A stretch of 64,000 nucleotides of DNA from an uncultured SAR116 cluster alpha proteobacterium (GCA_902520575.1 CABYOG010000001.1:11795-75794), one strand, 5' to 3'; positions 9,192-18,100 are shown, numbered from the stretch's first letter. Translations and numbers: made by a program. Notes: generated by a model not told the origin, from the sequence alone.

Positions 9192-9392
9192 TTATGTTTC
9201 AAGAACGCTGTGTGAAATGTCGTAGAAATCAATCTTGGCTACTGCAGATGATTTCCGGGCCTCAATTGCATCTTCTTAACTCTCATGAGATGACAAAATA
9301 GTTACGCGAGCAGGGCGGACAGAACTGTCGACCTCAACCACTTGGAATTTAGATGGGTGGAAATTGCCTTCTGAGCTCAGATTTTGGGCCAT
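9192..9392 (-). pseudogene. Small conserved-looking ORF interrupted by an in-frame TAA
   Basis: Within the otherwise gene-free stretch 9012-9477, the minus strand has ATG 9392 with a GGAG ribosome site at 9401-9404. It encodes MAQNLSSEGNFHPSKFQVVE and continues to a TAA at 9276-9278 after 38 residues. The same frame then stays open for 27 more codons with coding-like composition (EDAIEARKSSAVAKIDFYDI and onward) to a second TAA at 9192-9194. The whole reads like one 66-codon gene with a single nonsense codon where a sense codon would be expected. I do not recognise the family. The remaining bases of the gap (9012-9191 and 9393-9477) are A/T-rich and show nothing I can name. Confidence 0.45.
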
Positions 9393-9477
9393 GTACATTT
9401 CTCCTATTCAATCAAAATATCGTTGAATTAACAAAATTAATCGATGCACTCAACAGACTTGTTGAGTATTAATGAAA

Positions 9478-10434
9478 TTATTTCTTGGGTATTTTTTGTG
9501 TTCTGTTCAACCAACCTAAGAAAAGTGGTGTCAGATAGAGCGGTACCTGGTACATAGCTGTGAACAGGCCCATCACCGGGTCATAAGGAAGGGCCGCATA
9601 ATACAAGCCAACATTTCGATTGCCAGCTATAACAGCCATTACTTTTAGTGTGTCCTTTGCCTGCTTAGCGCGCAAAAAAATGGCAAGCACCATCATGAAG
9701 AGTTGACTGCCAAAATTGATGAAGACCGCTAGCGCTAGAAGCTGATAAGCAAGAACAGGCGAAATGGATATCTGTGAGATGACACCGTTGAATACAGGAA
9801 TGAGAAAAATCAGCATCGCGCACGTTGAAATGCCGTCAAAAACAGTATGATGTTCTTCAATTTTTTTTCTGCTGATAAGCCGTTGTCCTAGCAAGGCAAG
9901 TCCGCTGCCAATTACAATCATCAATGCCAAACGTGTTAACAGACCAATGGGATCAATTGAGACGATATTAGATAAAAACAAGCTACTGACAAATGGGCCG
10001 GATAAAGGGGCAATAAGGCTGGTCATAGCAACCAGTTCCATTGCTAAAATAGGTCTGAACCCAAGCAGAAGACACATCCAAACTGTTGAGGCAATAGGCG
10101 GAGCAACAGCATACCAGACCAGAACAGGTATAAACATTTCTGCAAGTCCAAGACTGCGAGCGGTGAAAACAAACAGACAGGGAATCAGGATAAGGATCAC
10201 AAGGCTAAGGCCAAGACTTTGGAGAATACGACGAGGTTGAACAGCTCCGCTTATTGCGATGCCCAGATCCAGTCTTATCATTGCTGATGCGTATATAATT
10301 ATGATCACTAACGGCACCATATCCCTCACCTGATCCCCGAGGTCAGGTAAAATAAGTGCGATGCAAAGGCCAATCGGAAGACATAAACGGGCATGTTTAC
10401 CCAAAAAGCTAAGGCAGTTAATTAAGAACATCAT
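9478..10434 (-). CDS. Bile acid:sodium symporter (BASS) family transporter
   Basis: This inner-membrane carrier of 318 residues has about ten hydrophobic spans. The C-terminal half contains MAVIAGNRNVGLYYAALP (near residue 266), the unwound-helix motif typical of BASS/ACR3-like carriers. The first half contains WYAVAPPIAST, the position of the other crossover region. Family members co-transport Na+ with organic anions such as bile acids, pantoate or keto acids. The substrate is not predictable here. It is 18 bases downstream of the MFS gene on the same strand, suggesting co-transcription. Confidence 0.7.
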   Translation of the reverse strand: MMFLINCLSFLGKHARLCLPIGLCIALILPDLGDQVRDMVPLVIIIIYASAMIRLDLGIAISGAVQPRRILQSLGLSLVILILIPCLFVFTARSLGLAEMFIPVLVWYAVAPPIASTVWMCLLLGFRPILAMELVAMTSLIAPLSGPFVSSLFLSNIVSIDPIGLLTRLALMIVIGSGLALLGQRLISRKKIEEHHTVFDGISTCAMLIFLIPVFNGVISQISISPVLAYQLLALAVFINFGSQLFMMVLAIFLRAKQAKDTLKVMAVIAGNRNVGLYYAALPYDPVMGLFTAMYQVPLYLTPLFLGWLNRTQKIPKK

Positions 10435-10452
10435 GAAATTACGACCATGATA

Positions 10453-11637
10453 TTAAGCTGTATTTTTATGTAAGCTTGGGAGGATAAACGCAGAAAGAAA
10501 AATAAGACAGGCAATCATACTCATCACGGAAAATAAATCTGACATCTGATAACCTGTCTGCAGCATAAAGCTACTAAGCGGCAGAACAGAAGCTCCAATG
10601 CATAAGTTTAATAGGAATTTTATACTCAGAATTTGGCCCCGCCAGCAGTCAGGTACATAGCGCGACATCACAGCGTCGGTTATAGGGATCTGACCAAAGA
10701 CAAAGGACATAGCAATGATCATAAAAAACAGCAGGGACAGGTCAGAAAAAGAAGCGGCCAGAAAAACAAAGACAACTTGTCCAACCGCCACGCATAGCAG
10801 CACTGTCTTAGCGGATATTCTGTCAATTAGCCAACCCACACCAATTTGCGCGAAGGAGGCGATAGCATACACAATCGAGGCCAATAAACCTGTGATAGCA
10901 ACAGATGTGGTCAAGTTTTGCATTTCAAGCTCAAAGTATCGCGGAACAAGAAAGGTCATGCCCCCAAAGATAAAGCCTCCAGCCGAGGTTATTAGAGCTA
11001 ATGCAAGTAAGGCGCGGGGCCATCCGTCAACAAAGCCATATTTGTTTGTTTTTGCTGATTGTGTCGGTTGACTATCATGCTCGGTTTTCAAATTAGCAAC
11101 AAATACTAGGCCATAGCCCAAACAGAACAAGCCTGATAGCAGAAAGCCCATGTGCCAATCATCAAATAACAGAATTAAGCCAATAATGAGCGGCGCAAAG
11201 GCCACCCCCATATTGCCAAAGACACCGTTTATACCCAATCGAAATCCTATCTTCTCATTCTGTTTTAGTAATATGGCAATGCCAACTGGATGATAAATAG
11301 AGGCAAAAACCCCAATGAGGGCAAGGCCCATCATCACTCCAATTAGCGATTGTGCGAAGGAGGTTAAGATAGCTGCCACACCTATCCCAAAATGGTACAC
11401 AACCATCATAAGTGAACGCGAATAGCGGTCTGCTAGTCTAGCAGAAATTGGCGCGCAGGCTCCAAACAAGACAAGCCCTAATGTGCCATAGCCAATAATC
11501 TGTTCATAGCTCACACCAAAATGCCGGCCAGCATCATAAGCAGCTTTCGCAAAAATCAGCATAATGAAATGATCAAGAAAATGGCTGATATTTATGAACG
11601 AGTCGTTCACGGTTTTGTTTCTTAAATGGGAAATCAT
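10453..11637 (-). CDS. MFS transporter (fosmidomycin-resistance-like group)
   Basis: This 394-residue major facilitator protein has about twelve spans. It shows an ARLADRYSR-type loop after the second span (near residue 66) and the YHPVGIAILL motif near residue 116 that recalls the Fsr-like group. The ATG at 11637 opens the first predicted helix region. A pump or a small-molecule carrier role are both possible. It lies upstream of the BASS carrier in a likely two-gene unit. No drug-resistance context is visible. Confidence 0.75.
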   Translation of the reverse strand: MISHLRNKTVNDSFINISHFLDHFIMLIFAKAAYDAGRHFGVSYEQIIGYGTLGLVLFGACAPISARLADRYSRSLMMVVYHFGIGVAAILTSFAQSLIGVMMGLALIGVFASIYHPVGIAILLKQNEKIGFRLGINGVFGNMGVAFAPLIIGLILLFDDWHMGFLLSGLFCLGYGLVFVANLKTEHDSQPTQSAKTNKYGFVDGWPRALLALALITSAGGFIFGGMTFLVPRYFELEMQNLTTSVAITGLLASIVYAIASFAQIGVGWLIDRISAKTVLLCVAVGQVVFVFLAASFSDLSLLFFMIIAMSFVFGQIPITDAVMSRYVPDCWRGQILSIKFLLNLCIGASVLPLSSFMLQTGYQMSDLFSVMSMIACLIFLSAFILPSLHKNTA

Positions 11638-11767
11638 TTGCAGGGTAATCTTTTGTTATCCCGGGTACGAACGGACATTTGACTGCGCTCAAAACTGGAT
11701 GATTTAAGGTTTTAATTTTTGCTTTCCGGAAAGAATTTGTAGCTTGGAAAGCCTAGTTTTTAGGTGA

Positions 11768-12073
11768 CTAGGTTTTCTCCGTTTTGTTCAACAAGTCATC
11801 AAGAGTAGTGGTTTCGTCGCTATCTTTTTCTTCATTATCATTTTCATCTTCATCAACTTCTTCATCTTCAGATTTTTGTCCAAGAAGCTCTTTATTTTGA
11901 GTTTCTAAATGACGAACCAAACCCGTTAATCGTTTTAACTGATGAGCGTGAGTGTCGACGTATTGCTTTTGTCGCTCGGTTTCACCCAGAACCTGCATCA
12001 AAAGGCCCCCTAAAATAAAGAGACCAATTCCCAAAAGTACAACAGCCCATTCCAGCCAATCAAATTGTGTCAT
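11768..12073 (-). CDS. Small single-span membrane protein with coiled coil and acidic tail
   Basis: I do not recognise this 101-residue protein. One hydrophobic span (WAVVLLGIGLFILGGLLMQVLG) lies near residues 8-30, followed by a helix-forming, probably coiled-coil stretch (about 34-67) and a strongly acidic tail (EDEEVDEDENDNEEKDSDE) up to about residue 90. The ATG at 12073 has an AAGG about twelve bases upstream; a TTG nine bases earlier is possible. It follows another small membrane protein on the same strand after 44 bases. The shape suggests a membrane anchor that presents a negatively charged segment. Confidence 0.55.
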   Translation of the reverse strand: MTQFDWLEWAVVLLGIGLFILGGLLMQVLGETERQKQYVDTHAHQLKRLTGLVRHLETQNKELLGQKSEDEEVDEDENDNEEKDSDETTTLDDLLNKTEKT

Positions 12074-12117
12074 ATTTTTCAAAAACCTTAGTTGAATGCC
12101 GATTTATATTACTCTTT

Positions 12118-12390
12118 TTAGAGAACTTGAGTTAATCCCCACAATAGATATAAACCAACAAGCACTGTCATGATAGCTTCAAAGCGTGTGATTTCAAATC
12201 CAGCTACTGAAAAAAAGGGTTTAGTCTTTTGTTTTTCCTCTTTTACTTTAATGAAAGATTTTAAGCCTAAAGCCCTGCCAATACGGTTGGCACCAGCCCA
12301 TAGTGCCACAAGTCCAATACATAAAATGATCAGTTTACCTATCATGAATTTTGTCAGCTCACTTAAACAATTATTGAATTTCGCGTTCAA
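12118..12390 (-). CDS. Small two-span membrane protein, unknown
   Basis: This is a 90-residue protein with hydrophobic spans near residues 17-34 and 70-88, separated by a basic loop (FIKVKEEKQKTKPFFS) that should face the cytosol. The frame overlaps the end of the BKACE gene by 20 bases. ATG 12345 (MIGKLIILC) is an alternative start that avoids this overlap. It forms a same-strand series with the next small acidic protein and may be part of the BKACE operon. I cannot assign a function. Confidence 0.5.
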   Translation of the reverse strand: MNAKFNNCLSELTKFMIGKLIILCIGLVALWAGANRIGRALGLKSFIKVKEEKQKTKPFFSVAGFEITRFEAIMTVLVGLYLLWGLTQVL

Positions 12391-13177
12391 AAAGTGTGCG
12401 TGCCGCAGTCACTCGTTCTGTATTGTTTTCAGCAATTGTTCCATTTGGCATAAACAGCGAATTTTCAAATCCCACACGCACTTTCCCGCCAAGTGACACA
12501 GCCTTTTGAAGGCAGATTTGTTCCTGTTCGGCAAATGCGCAGATGGCCCATTCCGGAGACATTTTCAGACTTTTCAATTTCTCTAAAAAGTGTTCTATCA
12601 GTTCAGGTTTGCTGACCCGTCCTGAATAATGTCCTATTGTGAAAAGACACCATATATCATCCTCTGGCAAATCTGCCTTGTCGATAATTTGCCGCACGAT
12701 GTCTAAGTGATCTGGAAAATAGCAGATATGTTGAATGCGTGTTCCAGCTTCATAAAGGGTTTTATATAGCTTAATATCATCTGAGGTCGGCTGACCATCG
12801 GGAATCATTTCAATTATCCCAATTGAAATTCCTGGTGGCATAACCTCATAAGCGAGGGCGCGCATATCTTGAGGACTGTAGCGTCCCACACTCTCAGTTG
12901 TAATTTGAAGATGCATTTCTGGGACGGCAATAGCTAGCTCAGCAAGGGCTTCTACATAAAGGCCAGCGTCAAGAACATGTTGTTGTGCATTGTCGCGAAC
13001 ATGAAAATGCATCGCACCAGCGCCCGCTTCATAACACGATGCGGCTGTGGTAACGATTTGTTCGATTGTAACGGGTATAGCCGGATGATCTGCTATTGTG
13101 CGGCGTGCCCCGTTTGGGGCAACCATTATTTGCGGCAGTATTCTGGGCTTTGCGAAGGCCATCTTGGCTTCATCCAT
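12371..13177 (-). CDS. BKACE family beta-keto acid cleavage enzyme (DUF849)
   Basis: BKACE enzymes cleave a beta-keto acid with acetyl-CoA in a Zn2+-dependent retro-Claisen reaction; the founder is 3-keto-5-aminohexanoate cleavage enzyme (Kce). Here the metal motif HFHVRD lies near residues 57-62 (AGAMHFHVRDN). The PNGARRT segment near the N-terminus, the TTESVGRYS strand and the late GGKVRVGFENSL motif near residue 233 fit the family. The length is 268 residues, slightly short of the more usual 270-300. None of the lysine-fermentation partners is nearby, so the keto-acid substrate is open. The start is the first ATG, without an obvious ribosome site. Confidence 0.85.
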   Translation of the reverse strand: MDEAKMAFAKPRILPQIMVAPNGARRTIADHPAIPVTIEQIVTTAASCYEAGAGAMHFHVRDNAQQHVLDAGLYVEALAELAIAVPEMHLQITTESVGRYSPQDMRALAYEVMPPGISIGIIEMIPDGQPTSDDIKLYKTLYEAGTRIQHICYFPDHLDIVRQIIDKADLPEDDIWCLFTIGHYSGRVSKPELIEHFLEKLKSLKMSPEWAICAFAEQEQICLQKAVSLGGKVRVGFENSLFMPNGTIAENNTERVTAARTLFEREIQ

Positions 13178-13351
13178 GTCAAAAAAACATCACTGGATAT
13201 ACTCTAGCTGTCCTCTGTAAGCGCGTCCATAGTGCAGACATCTAGTCCCTCAGGTTGGTCCATCTGTATTAATAGATGCGGTCTTGTTTCCTTAGGTGTG
13301 ACGCGGTAGTATTTTTAAAACTTTGCTTCAAAATAGGTCGTGCAAGGAAGA

Positions 13352-14221
13352 ATGTCAGTTCCGCAGGTAAAGGGTTTTTTTGACCCGATCAGTCATACGA
13401 TCAGCTATGTGGTCTTTGACCAGCATAGCAAACAGAGTGCTGTAATTGATTCCGTTCTTGAATTTGATTATGCGTCAGGGGCAATTAGCTATGACATGGC
13501 AGATCAGATTTTAGCTTATATTCAGAAACTTGGCCTTGATGTTGTCTGGCATATTGAAACGCATGTTCATGCTGATCACTTATCTGCGGCTCCATATCTG
13601 CAGGACAAGGTCGGTGGACAGCTGATGATTTCAAGAGAAATTACAGAGGTACAGAAAATTTTTGGCAAGGTTTTCAATGCTGGCACTGAGTTTGAGCGTG
13701 ATGGCAGTCAATTTGATAGACTTCTGGATGATAATGACAGCTATCAACTTGGGCACTTTTCTGGACGGGCTATTCACACGCCGGGTCACACTCCAGCTTG
13801 TATGGCCCACATAATTGGGGATGCAGTTTTTGTTGGGGATACATTATTTATGCCTGACGGTGGGACGGCCCGCGCTGATTTTCCGGGTGGCGATGCCCGG
13901 ATATTGTATCGTTCAATTCAAAAAATTCTTGCTTTGCCTGATACAACACGTCTGTTTGTGTGTCATGACTATATGCCAGACGGCCGAAGGGTAGCTTGGC
14001 AAACAACAGTGGGAGAACAGAGGCAAAAAAATATCCATATTGGAGGCAATATCAGTGAAGATGATTTTGCTGCAATGCGTGAGGCACGTGATGCGAGCCT
14101 GTCTATGCCCCGTCTGATTATACCCTCTATTCAGGTGAATATGCGTGCTGGCAATATGCCGCCAAGCGAAGATAACGGCGAGATTTATTTGAAAGTCCCG
14201 GTGTCTGGATTAAAAGGGTGA
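13352..14221 (+). CDS. Metallo-beta-lactamase-fold hydrolase, persulfide dioxygenase-like (ETHE1/Blh group)
   Basis: This 289-residue MBL-fold protein carries HVHADH at residues 71-76, a PGHTP histidine at 146 and VGDTLF with Asp163. The FxPGG-type segment ADFPGGDARILYRSIQKIL and the late LFVCHDY are characteristic of the persulfide-dioxygenase/Blh branch, which oxidises glutathione persulfide to sulfite. I chose ATG 13352, whose upstream AAGGAAG is close; a GTG twelve bases earlier is the alternative. It is followed after three bases by a YeeE-type remnant, the usual companion in sulfur-handling operons. The assignment to persulfide chemistry is family inference. Confidence 0.78.
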   Translation: MSVPQVKGFFDPISHTISYVVFDQHSKQSAVIDSVLEFDYASGAISYDMADQILAYIQKLGLDVVWHIETHVHADHLSAAPYLQDKVGGQLMISREITEVQKIFGKVFNAGTEFERDGSQFDRLLDDNDSYQLGHFSGRAIHTPGHTPACMAHIIGDAVFVGDTLFMPDGGTARADFPGGDARILYRSIQKILALPDTTRLFVCHDYMPDGRRVAWQTTVGEQRQKNIHIGGNISEDDFAAMREARDASLSMPRLIIPSIQVNMRAGNMPPSEDNGEIYLKVPVSGLKG

Positions 14222-14224
14222 GGC

Positions 14225-14467
14225 ATGCAAATTAACTGGGTTGAATTTCCCCTTAAGCTTTCTCTTTTGAGCGGGATGCTGATTGTTGTAGCCGCGTTGC
14301 TACTGATGTTGGCCAATGGGCGTGTAATGGGCGTGAGTAGCATTCTTGGTGGCCTTCTAGGCAAGGCAGAAACAAAAAACTGGCGTTTGGCATTTATTGC
14401 TGGGTCTTTTTTAGCCATCATGTTGACGAGCTTACAGCTTGGGTCTGTGCTGAAAGTAAAGTTGTGA
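14225..14467 (+). CDS. YeeE/YedE-type sulfur transport protein, N-terminal half only
   Basis: This 80-residue protein matches the N-terminal half of short YeeE/YedE (Sulf_transp) proteins: two hydrophobic spans with NGRVMGVSSILGGLL at about residues 31-45 and WRLAFIAGSF at about 57-66. Normal short members run to about 140 residues and include a later GNGCTSGHG-type cysteine motif, absent here. The frame stops at TGA 14465-14467, inside the GTGA start of the protease gene. The gene therefore looks truncated by fusion or deletion. It may be non-functional or a minimal membrane partner of the persulfide dioxygenase-like enzyme. Confidence 0.6.
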   Translation: MQINWVEFPLKLSLLSGMLIVVAALLLMLANGRVMGVSSILGGLLGKAETKNWRLAFIAGSFLAIMLTSLQLGSVLKVKL

Positions 14468-15618
14468 TCAAAGCTCAGCTAAAGCGCACATTCACAAAGC
14501 CTTTGCCGCTCTTTCTCTTGTGGTTATTTGGCATGTATTTTCTTTTTGATCATACCGGAGCGGCGGTGGCCGCCAACCCTGCTTGCAAGGTAGAGGCAAA
14601 AGTATGTGCATGGATAGATAAAATTGTTGGCGTCAAAACCCCAAATATGATTGCGTCTGGTTTTCAAATCTCACCAGATTTGATTGTCACCAACCGTCAT
14701 GTTGCTGAAGACCATCTTCGAGTTTTGGTCCGCAATGCCGAGGGCAAAGTTCAATCCGCTGTATCCTTACCGCATGATTTTCCAGCAGACTTGGTCCTCC
14801 TTCGCATAGAGGATAGCCAGCCAGATTTAAATTTTAAAATTGAACTCACCCAGCAGAAATCAGAAAAGCTTTATGTTGTGGCGTTTGATCAAGGCCGTAA
14901 TGGGCCTCGCATTTATACACCTGGAGCATTTGCACATTATCCTGATACAGCCACCTTACCACAGGCCCGTATTCACACTGATGCGCGAGCTTTGCCAGGA
15001 AACAGCGGCGGCGCGGTCGTGGATGAACATGGTCGGTTGTTGGGTGTTCTAGCTTCTGGCGATGGCAAGTTGAGCGAGGTAATTCCAGCGGAACATATCA
15101 ATGCGGTTATGCGCCAAACAGATAATAAGCATCAGGCTGACTTCTTAGAGCAGGCAAAAGCTCTTCGCATCTGCGCGGACACGCTTTATTTTGCGACGCA
15201 AATCCCCCGCGATCCCCCGGTGCCTTTGGTCAGCAAAATAAATTCAAACTGCAAAAAGGCGAGAAATAAACAGCTTTACGATCAGGCAGGGCAGTTGTTT
15301 GGAAAATGGTGGATGTTTGATGAATCAGAAAAGTTTTTGCTTCGCAGTCAGAAATTAGATCCAGACAGTCCAAACACGCTGATGTCGCTTGCTGTGACTT
15401 ATCATCTAAACAGAACACCAGAAAAAGAACTACCGGTCTTAAAACGTTATCTGCAGATAAACCCATCTAATCCTCAAGCGCTAAGACTGGGAATCCAGAC
15501 AGCTGGAATGCTAAAAGACAAAGAATTTGCAGATGAGGTTCTTGCGCTTATGCGTGTGCATAATCCAGCCGCATTGCCCCTTGCTGAATCTTTTGTAAAA
15601 GAAGCTTTTGCCGACTAA
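14464..15618 (+). CDS. Exported trypsin-like serine protease with C-terminal TPR-like region
   Basis: The 384-residue protein has an N-terminal hydrophobic segment (residues 13-36) acting as a signal peptide or anchor. An S1-type protease domain follows, with His79 in VTNRHVAEDH, Asp109 in DFPADLVLLR and Ser181 in LPGNSGGAVV, so the full catalytic triad is present. Residues about 260-370 read as helical tetratricopeptide-like repeats (WWMFDESEKFLLRSQKLDPD). Cys41 and Cys48 flank the mature N-terminus. The GTG start overlaps the YeeE stop in GTGA. Its stop overlaps that of a convergent subtilase gene. A periplasmic processing or regulatory role is likely; the target is unknown. Confidence 0.8.
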   Translation: MIKAQLKRTFTKPLPLFLLWLFGMYFLFDHTGAAVAANPACKVEAKVCAWIDKIVGVKTPNMIASGFQISPDLIVTNRHVAEDHLRVLVRNAEGKVQSAVSLPHDFPADLVLLRIEDSQPDLNFKIELTQQKSEKLYVVAFDQGRNGPRIYTPGAFAHYPDTATLPQARIHTDARALPGNSGGAVVDEHGRLLGVLASGDGKLSEVIPAEHINAVMRQTDNKHQADFLEQAKALRICADTLYFATQIPRDPPVPLVSKINSNCKKARNKQLYDQAGQLFGKWWMFDESEKFLLRSQKLDPDSPNTLMSLAVTYHLNRTPEKELPVLKRYLQINPSNPQALRLGIQTAGMLKDKEFADEVLALMRVHNPAALPLAESFVKEAFAD

Positions 15619-16820
15619 AAACCAAAATCATCTGTTGGATCAGGTATCCACCCAAAAGCACTTATATTCCCTTGTCCACTGATTGCTCGTTTTCGCAGAA
15701 AACTGATTATCTGCTGAGTGTCCACGTCAGGATTTGCCCGCAGATATCGTACAGCAAGGGCGGCTACACGCGGCGCTGCATAGCTAGTTCCACCTGTAGT
15801 GGTGCGCACGCCTCTGTGATCGGTCACGGATACTTGTTCAGCAGGGACAAAGATATCGACATGCTGTGAGCCCGTGTTTGAAGCTGCCCCAGGGCGGCCA
15901 AAATGATCTGATGAGCTTACAACAAATAGATTATCCAATGATAGCGCAGCAGGATAGACTGGATGTTCATCAATGTTGCGACCGTTGTTACCAGCCGATA
16001 CTACAAACAAAACAGATGGGGAGTTTTGAGCTGCAGTGGCAAAACAGGTCCAGTCATCAATGTTGTTGGACCCCATCGAAATATTCATGACGCGCACACC
16101 AGCATTAACAGCATGGTTAATCAGCTCTTTATACCGACACATATTTATAGCTGGAAAGCGGTAGACGGCGATTGCCTCACCTGGTGCTTCAGCAGCTAAA
16201 ACACTAAATACAGTGGTACCGTGATGAAACGGATAATAGGGATTTTGGCGGGGGTCACTATCAAAGGGCCGTTCATCCATATCCCAAAAATCATAGCCTA
16301 AAAGATTGCCATTAGCAGTTCTGGCGATATGGGGTTGAATCTTTGGCAGCAGATAATTTACTCCTGTATCTGCAATTGCCAATAAAGGGTTCTTTTTCTC
16401 TACTGCCTGATAAACATTTGGAACTGCTGGATTTACAACATCCTCTGCCGTAACTGTTACCAAGTCAGGTCCTAGAGTTTGCAGCGATAACAGCTTGCCA
16501 GCTCTATCATAGACTGCCTGTCTTGCTTGTGTGATTTTACAAGGTTGCTGCAAACGCACCATAAGCTGCAGCTTGTTCTCTTTGTCCCGAATGTCAACTA
16601 CGACGACAGACCAGTCGTCTATATTGGGACGAAAGCGGAAATAAATCTGCTGGTCTTTTTGTTCATCCTTTTTCAGATAACCGCCAGGGATTTTGGTTCT
16701 TTTGCCGTCAGACTCCAGATACCTACAGATAGTTTCTGGTGTGCTAGCAGCTGCAAAACAAGGCTGAATTAAAGCTACGACACCTACAAGAAGGACTAAG
16801 AGCTTAAGAGGCATTATCAA
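15615..16820 (-). CDS. Exported subtilisin-like (S8) serine protease
   Basis: This 401-residue protein has a signal peptide (residues 1-25, ending PCFAAA) and an S8 domain with Asp151 in AIADTGVN, His200 in PFHHGTTVF, oxyanion Asn278 in SAGNNG and Ser346 in GGTSYAAPRVAAL. The triad is complete, so an active enzyme is expected. The region from 26 to 145 could be a propeptide or an accessory domain and holds two cysteines. It is placed tail to tail with the trypsin-like protease, their stop codons overlapping. The pairing of two different exported serine proteases suggests shared function, but they cannot be co-transcribed. Confidence 0.82.
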   Translation of the reverse strand: MIMPLKLLVLLVGVVALIQPCFAAASTPETICRYLESDGKRTKIPGGYLKKDEQKDQQIYFRFRPNIDDWSVVVVDIRDKENKLQLMVRLQQPCKITQARQAVYDRAGKLLSLQTLGPDLVTVTAEDVVNPAVPNVYQAVEKKNPLLAIADTGVNYLLPKIQPHIARTANGNLLGYDFWDMDERPFDSDPRQNPYYPFHHGTTVFSVLAAEAPGEAIAVYRFPAINMCRYKELINHAVNAGVRVMNISMGSNNIDDWTCFATAAQNSPSVLFVVSAGNNGRNIDEHPVYPAALSLDNLFVVSSSDHFGRPGAASNTGSQHVDIFVPAEQVSVTDHRGVRTTTGGTSYAAPRVAALAVRYLRANPDVDTQQIISFLRKRAISGQGNISAFGWIPDPTDDFGF

Positions 16821-16852
16821 TTCTTTTCTGATACTTGCTCATACATTAAAAT

Positions 16853-18100
16853 TTACGTTGCTACAATGGCTGGCGCTGGACGCGGTTTTTCAGATATTGG
16901 CAAATGGATCAATGTGGAAATTAGACCTGTGCCAATTCCTACCCACCAGACGGTTGTGTAAGAACCAAAAACATCATACATAAACCCACCAAGCCAGACG
17001 CCAAGAAAAGAACCCAACTGATGTGAAAAAAATACGAGCCCATACAGCGTGCCCATGTACCGCAGGCCAAATAGATAAGCGACTAAACCAGATGTTAGTG
17101 GCACAGTTGCAAGCCAAAGAGAGCCCATGACAACAGAGAACACCAAAACTGAAAAAGGTGTCATAGGCACAAGAATAAACCATGCTGAGATTAGAGTTCG
17201 TCCTGCATATATGAATGCTAAAAGATATTTTTTTTGGAACCTATTTCCGAGCACTCCGGCAGAAATGGTGCCAAAAATATTAAATACGCCGATTACTCCT
17301 AAAGCAACGGCGCCTAGAGCAGCTGTAGTTGTTATACCAAATTTAGCTAAAAGACCGTTTGCGTCGATAGAGGCGCATATCTCTGTTACAAATGCAGGAA
17401 AATGCGCGGTCATGAATCCTAGCTGAAAACCACAGGAAAAAAAACCAATAAAAATCATGATATAGCTTGGGTCTCGCAAGGCACGTGAAATTATGCTGGA
17501 CAGTGTTTCTTCAAGCTCTTCTTTACTTGCCTTGTAGTCTGAACGTAAAAACGGCAGGCAGATTAAACAAAGCAAAATCATGCCAGAGAATACAAGAAAT
17601 ACAGAAGACCAATGCATCCAATTGAGCAGATATTGCGCAAATGGAGGTCCAAAAACTTGACCCATGCTCCCTGCAGCCGTAGTCAGACCAAGTGCAAGAG
17701 AACGTTGTTCAGGGGCAGCTGAGCGTCCAACAACGCCTAAAACAACCCCAAAACCTGTTCCAGCAATGCCAAGCCCCACAAAAATTTCAAGCCACTGGTG
17801 TTGGAAAGGACTTATTGCAAAAGCACTCAAGCACAAGCCAGCAGAATATAGAAGTGTTCCTAAGAGAATAGCTCGCTTATCACCAAATCGTTCAGCAATG
17901 GCTCCGAAGATAGGAGTACCTAGTCCCCAAGCCAAATTTTGTATTGCTAGGGCGAGTGAAAATTCACTTCTAAACCATCCAAGGTCAACTGCAATAGGTA
18001 TTTGAAAAACGCCAAAGCTTGACCGAATAACGAAGCTCAAGAACAATATAAGGCTTGCCGCAATCAAAATTGGAGTAAAAATGGAGGCTTGAGGTTTCAT
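16853..18100 (-). CDS. MFS transporter (monocarboxylate/oxalate-type)
   Basis: This is a twelve-span major facilitator of 415 residues. The loop motif GAIAERFGDKRAILLG sits near residue 60, and a GLGIAGTGFGVVLGVVGR helix with AAPEQRSLALGL follows near residue 113. These match the family that includes oxalate/formate and monocarboxylate carriers. An organic-anion substrate is plausible. It is transcribed upstream of the subtilase with a 32-base gap, which may reflect read-through more than shared function. Confidence 0.72.
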   Translation of the reverse strand: MKPQASIFTPILIAASLILFLSFVIRSSFGVFQIPIAVDLGWFRSEFSLALAIQNLAWGLGTPIFGAIAERFGDKRAILLGTLLYSAGLCLSAFAISPFQHQWLEIFVGLGIAGTGFGVVLGVVGRSAAPEQRSLALGLTTAAGSMGQVFGPPFAQYLLNWMHWSSVFLVFSGMILLCLICLPFLRSDYKASKEELEETLSSIISRALRDPSYIMIFIGFFSCGFQLGFMTAHFPAFVTEICASIDANGLLAKFGITTTAALGAVALGVIGVFNIFGTISAGVLGNRFQKKYLLAFIYAGRTLISAWFILVPMTPFSVLVFSVVMGSLWLATVPLTSGLVAYLFGLRYMGTLYGLVFFSHQLGSFLGVWLGGFMYDVFGSYTTVWWVGIGTGLISTLIHLPISEKPRPAPAIVAT

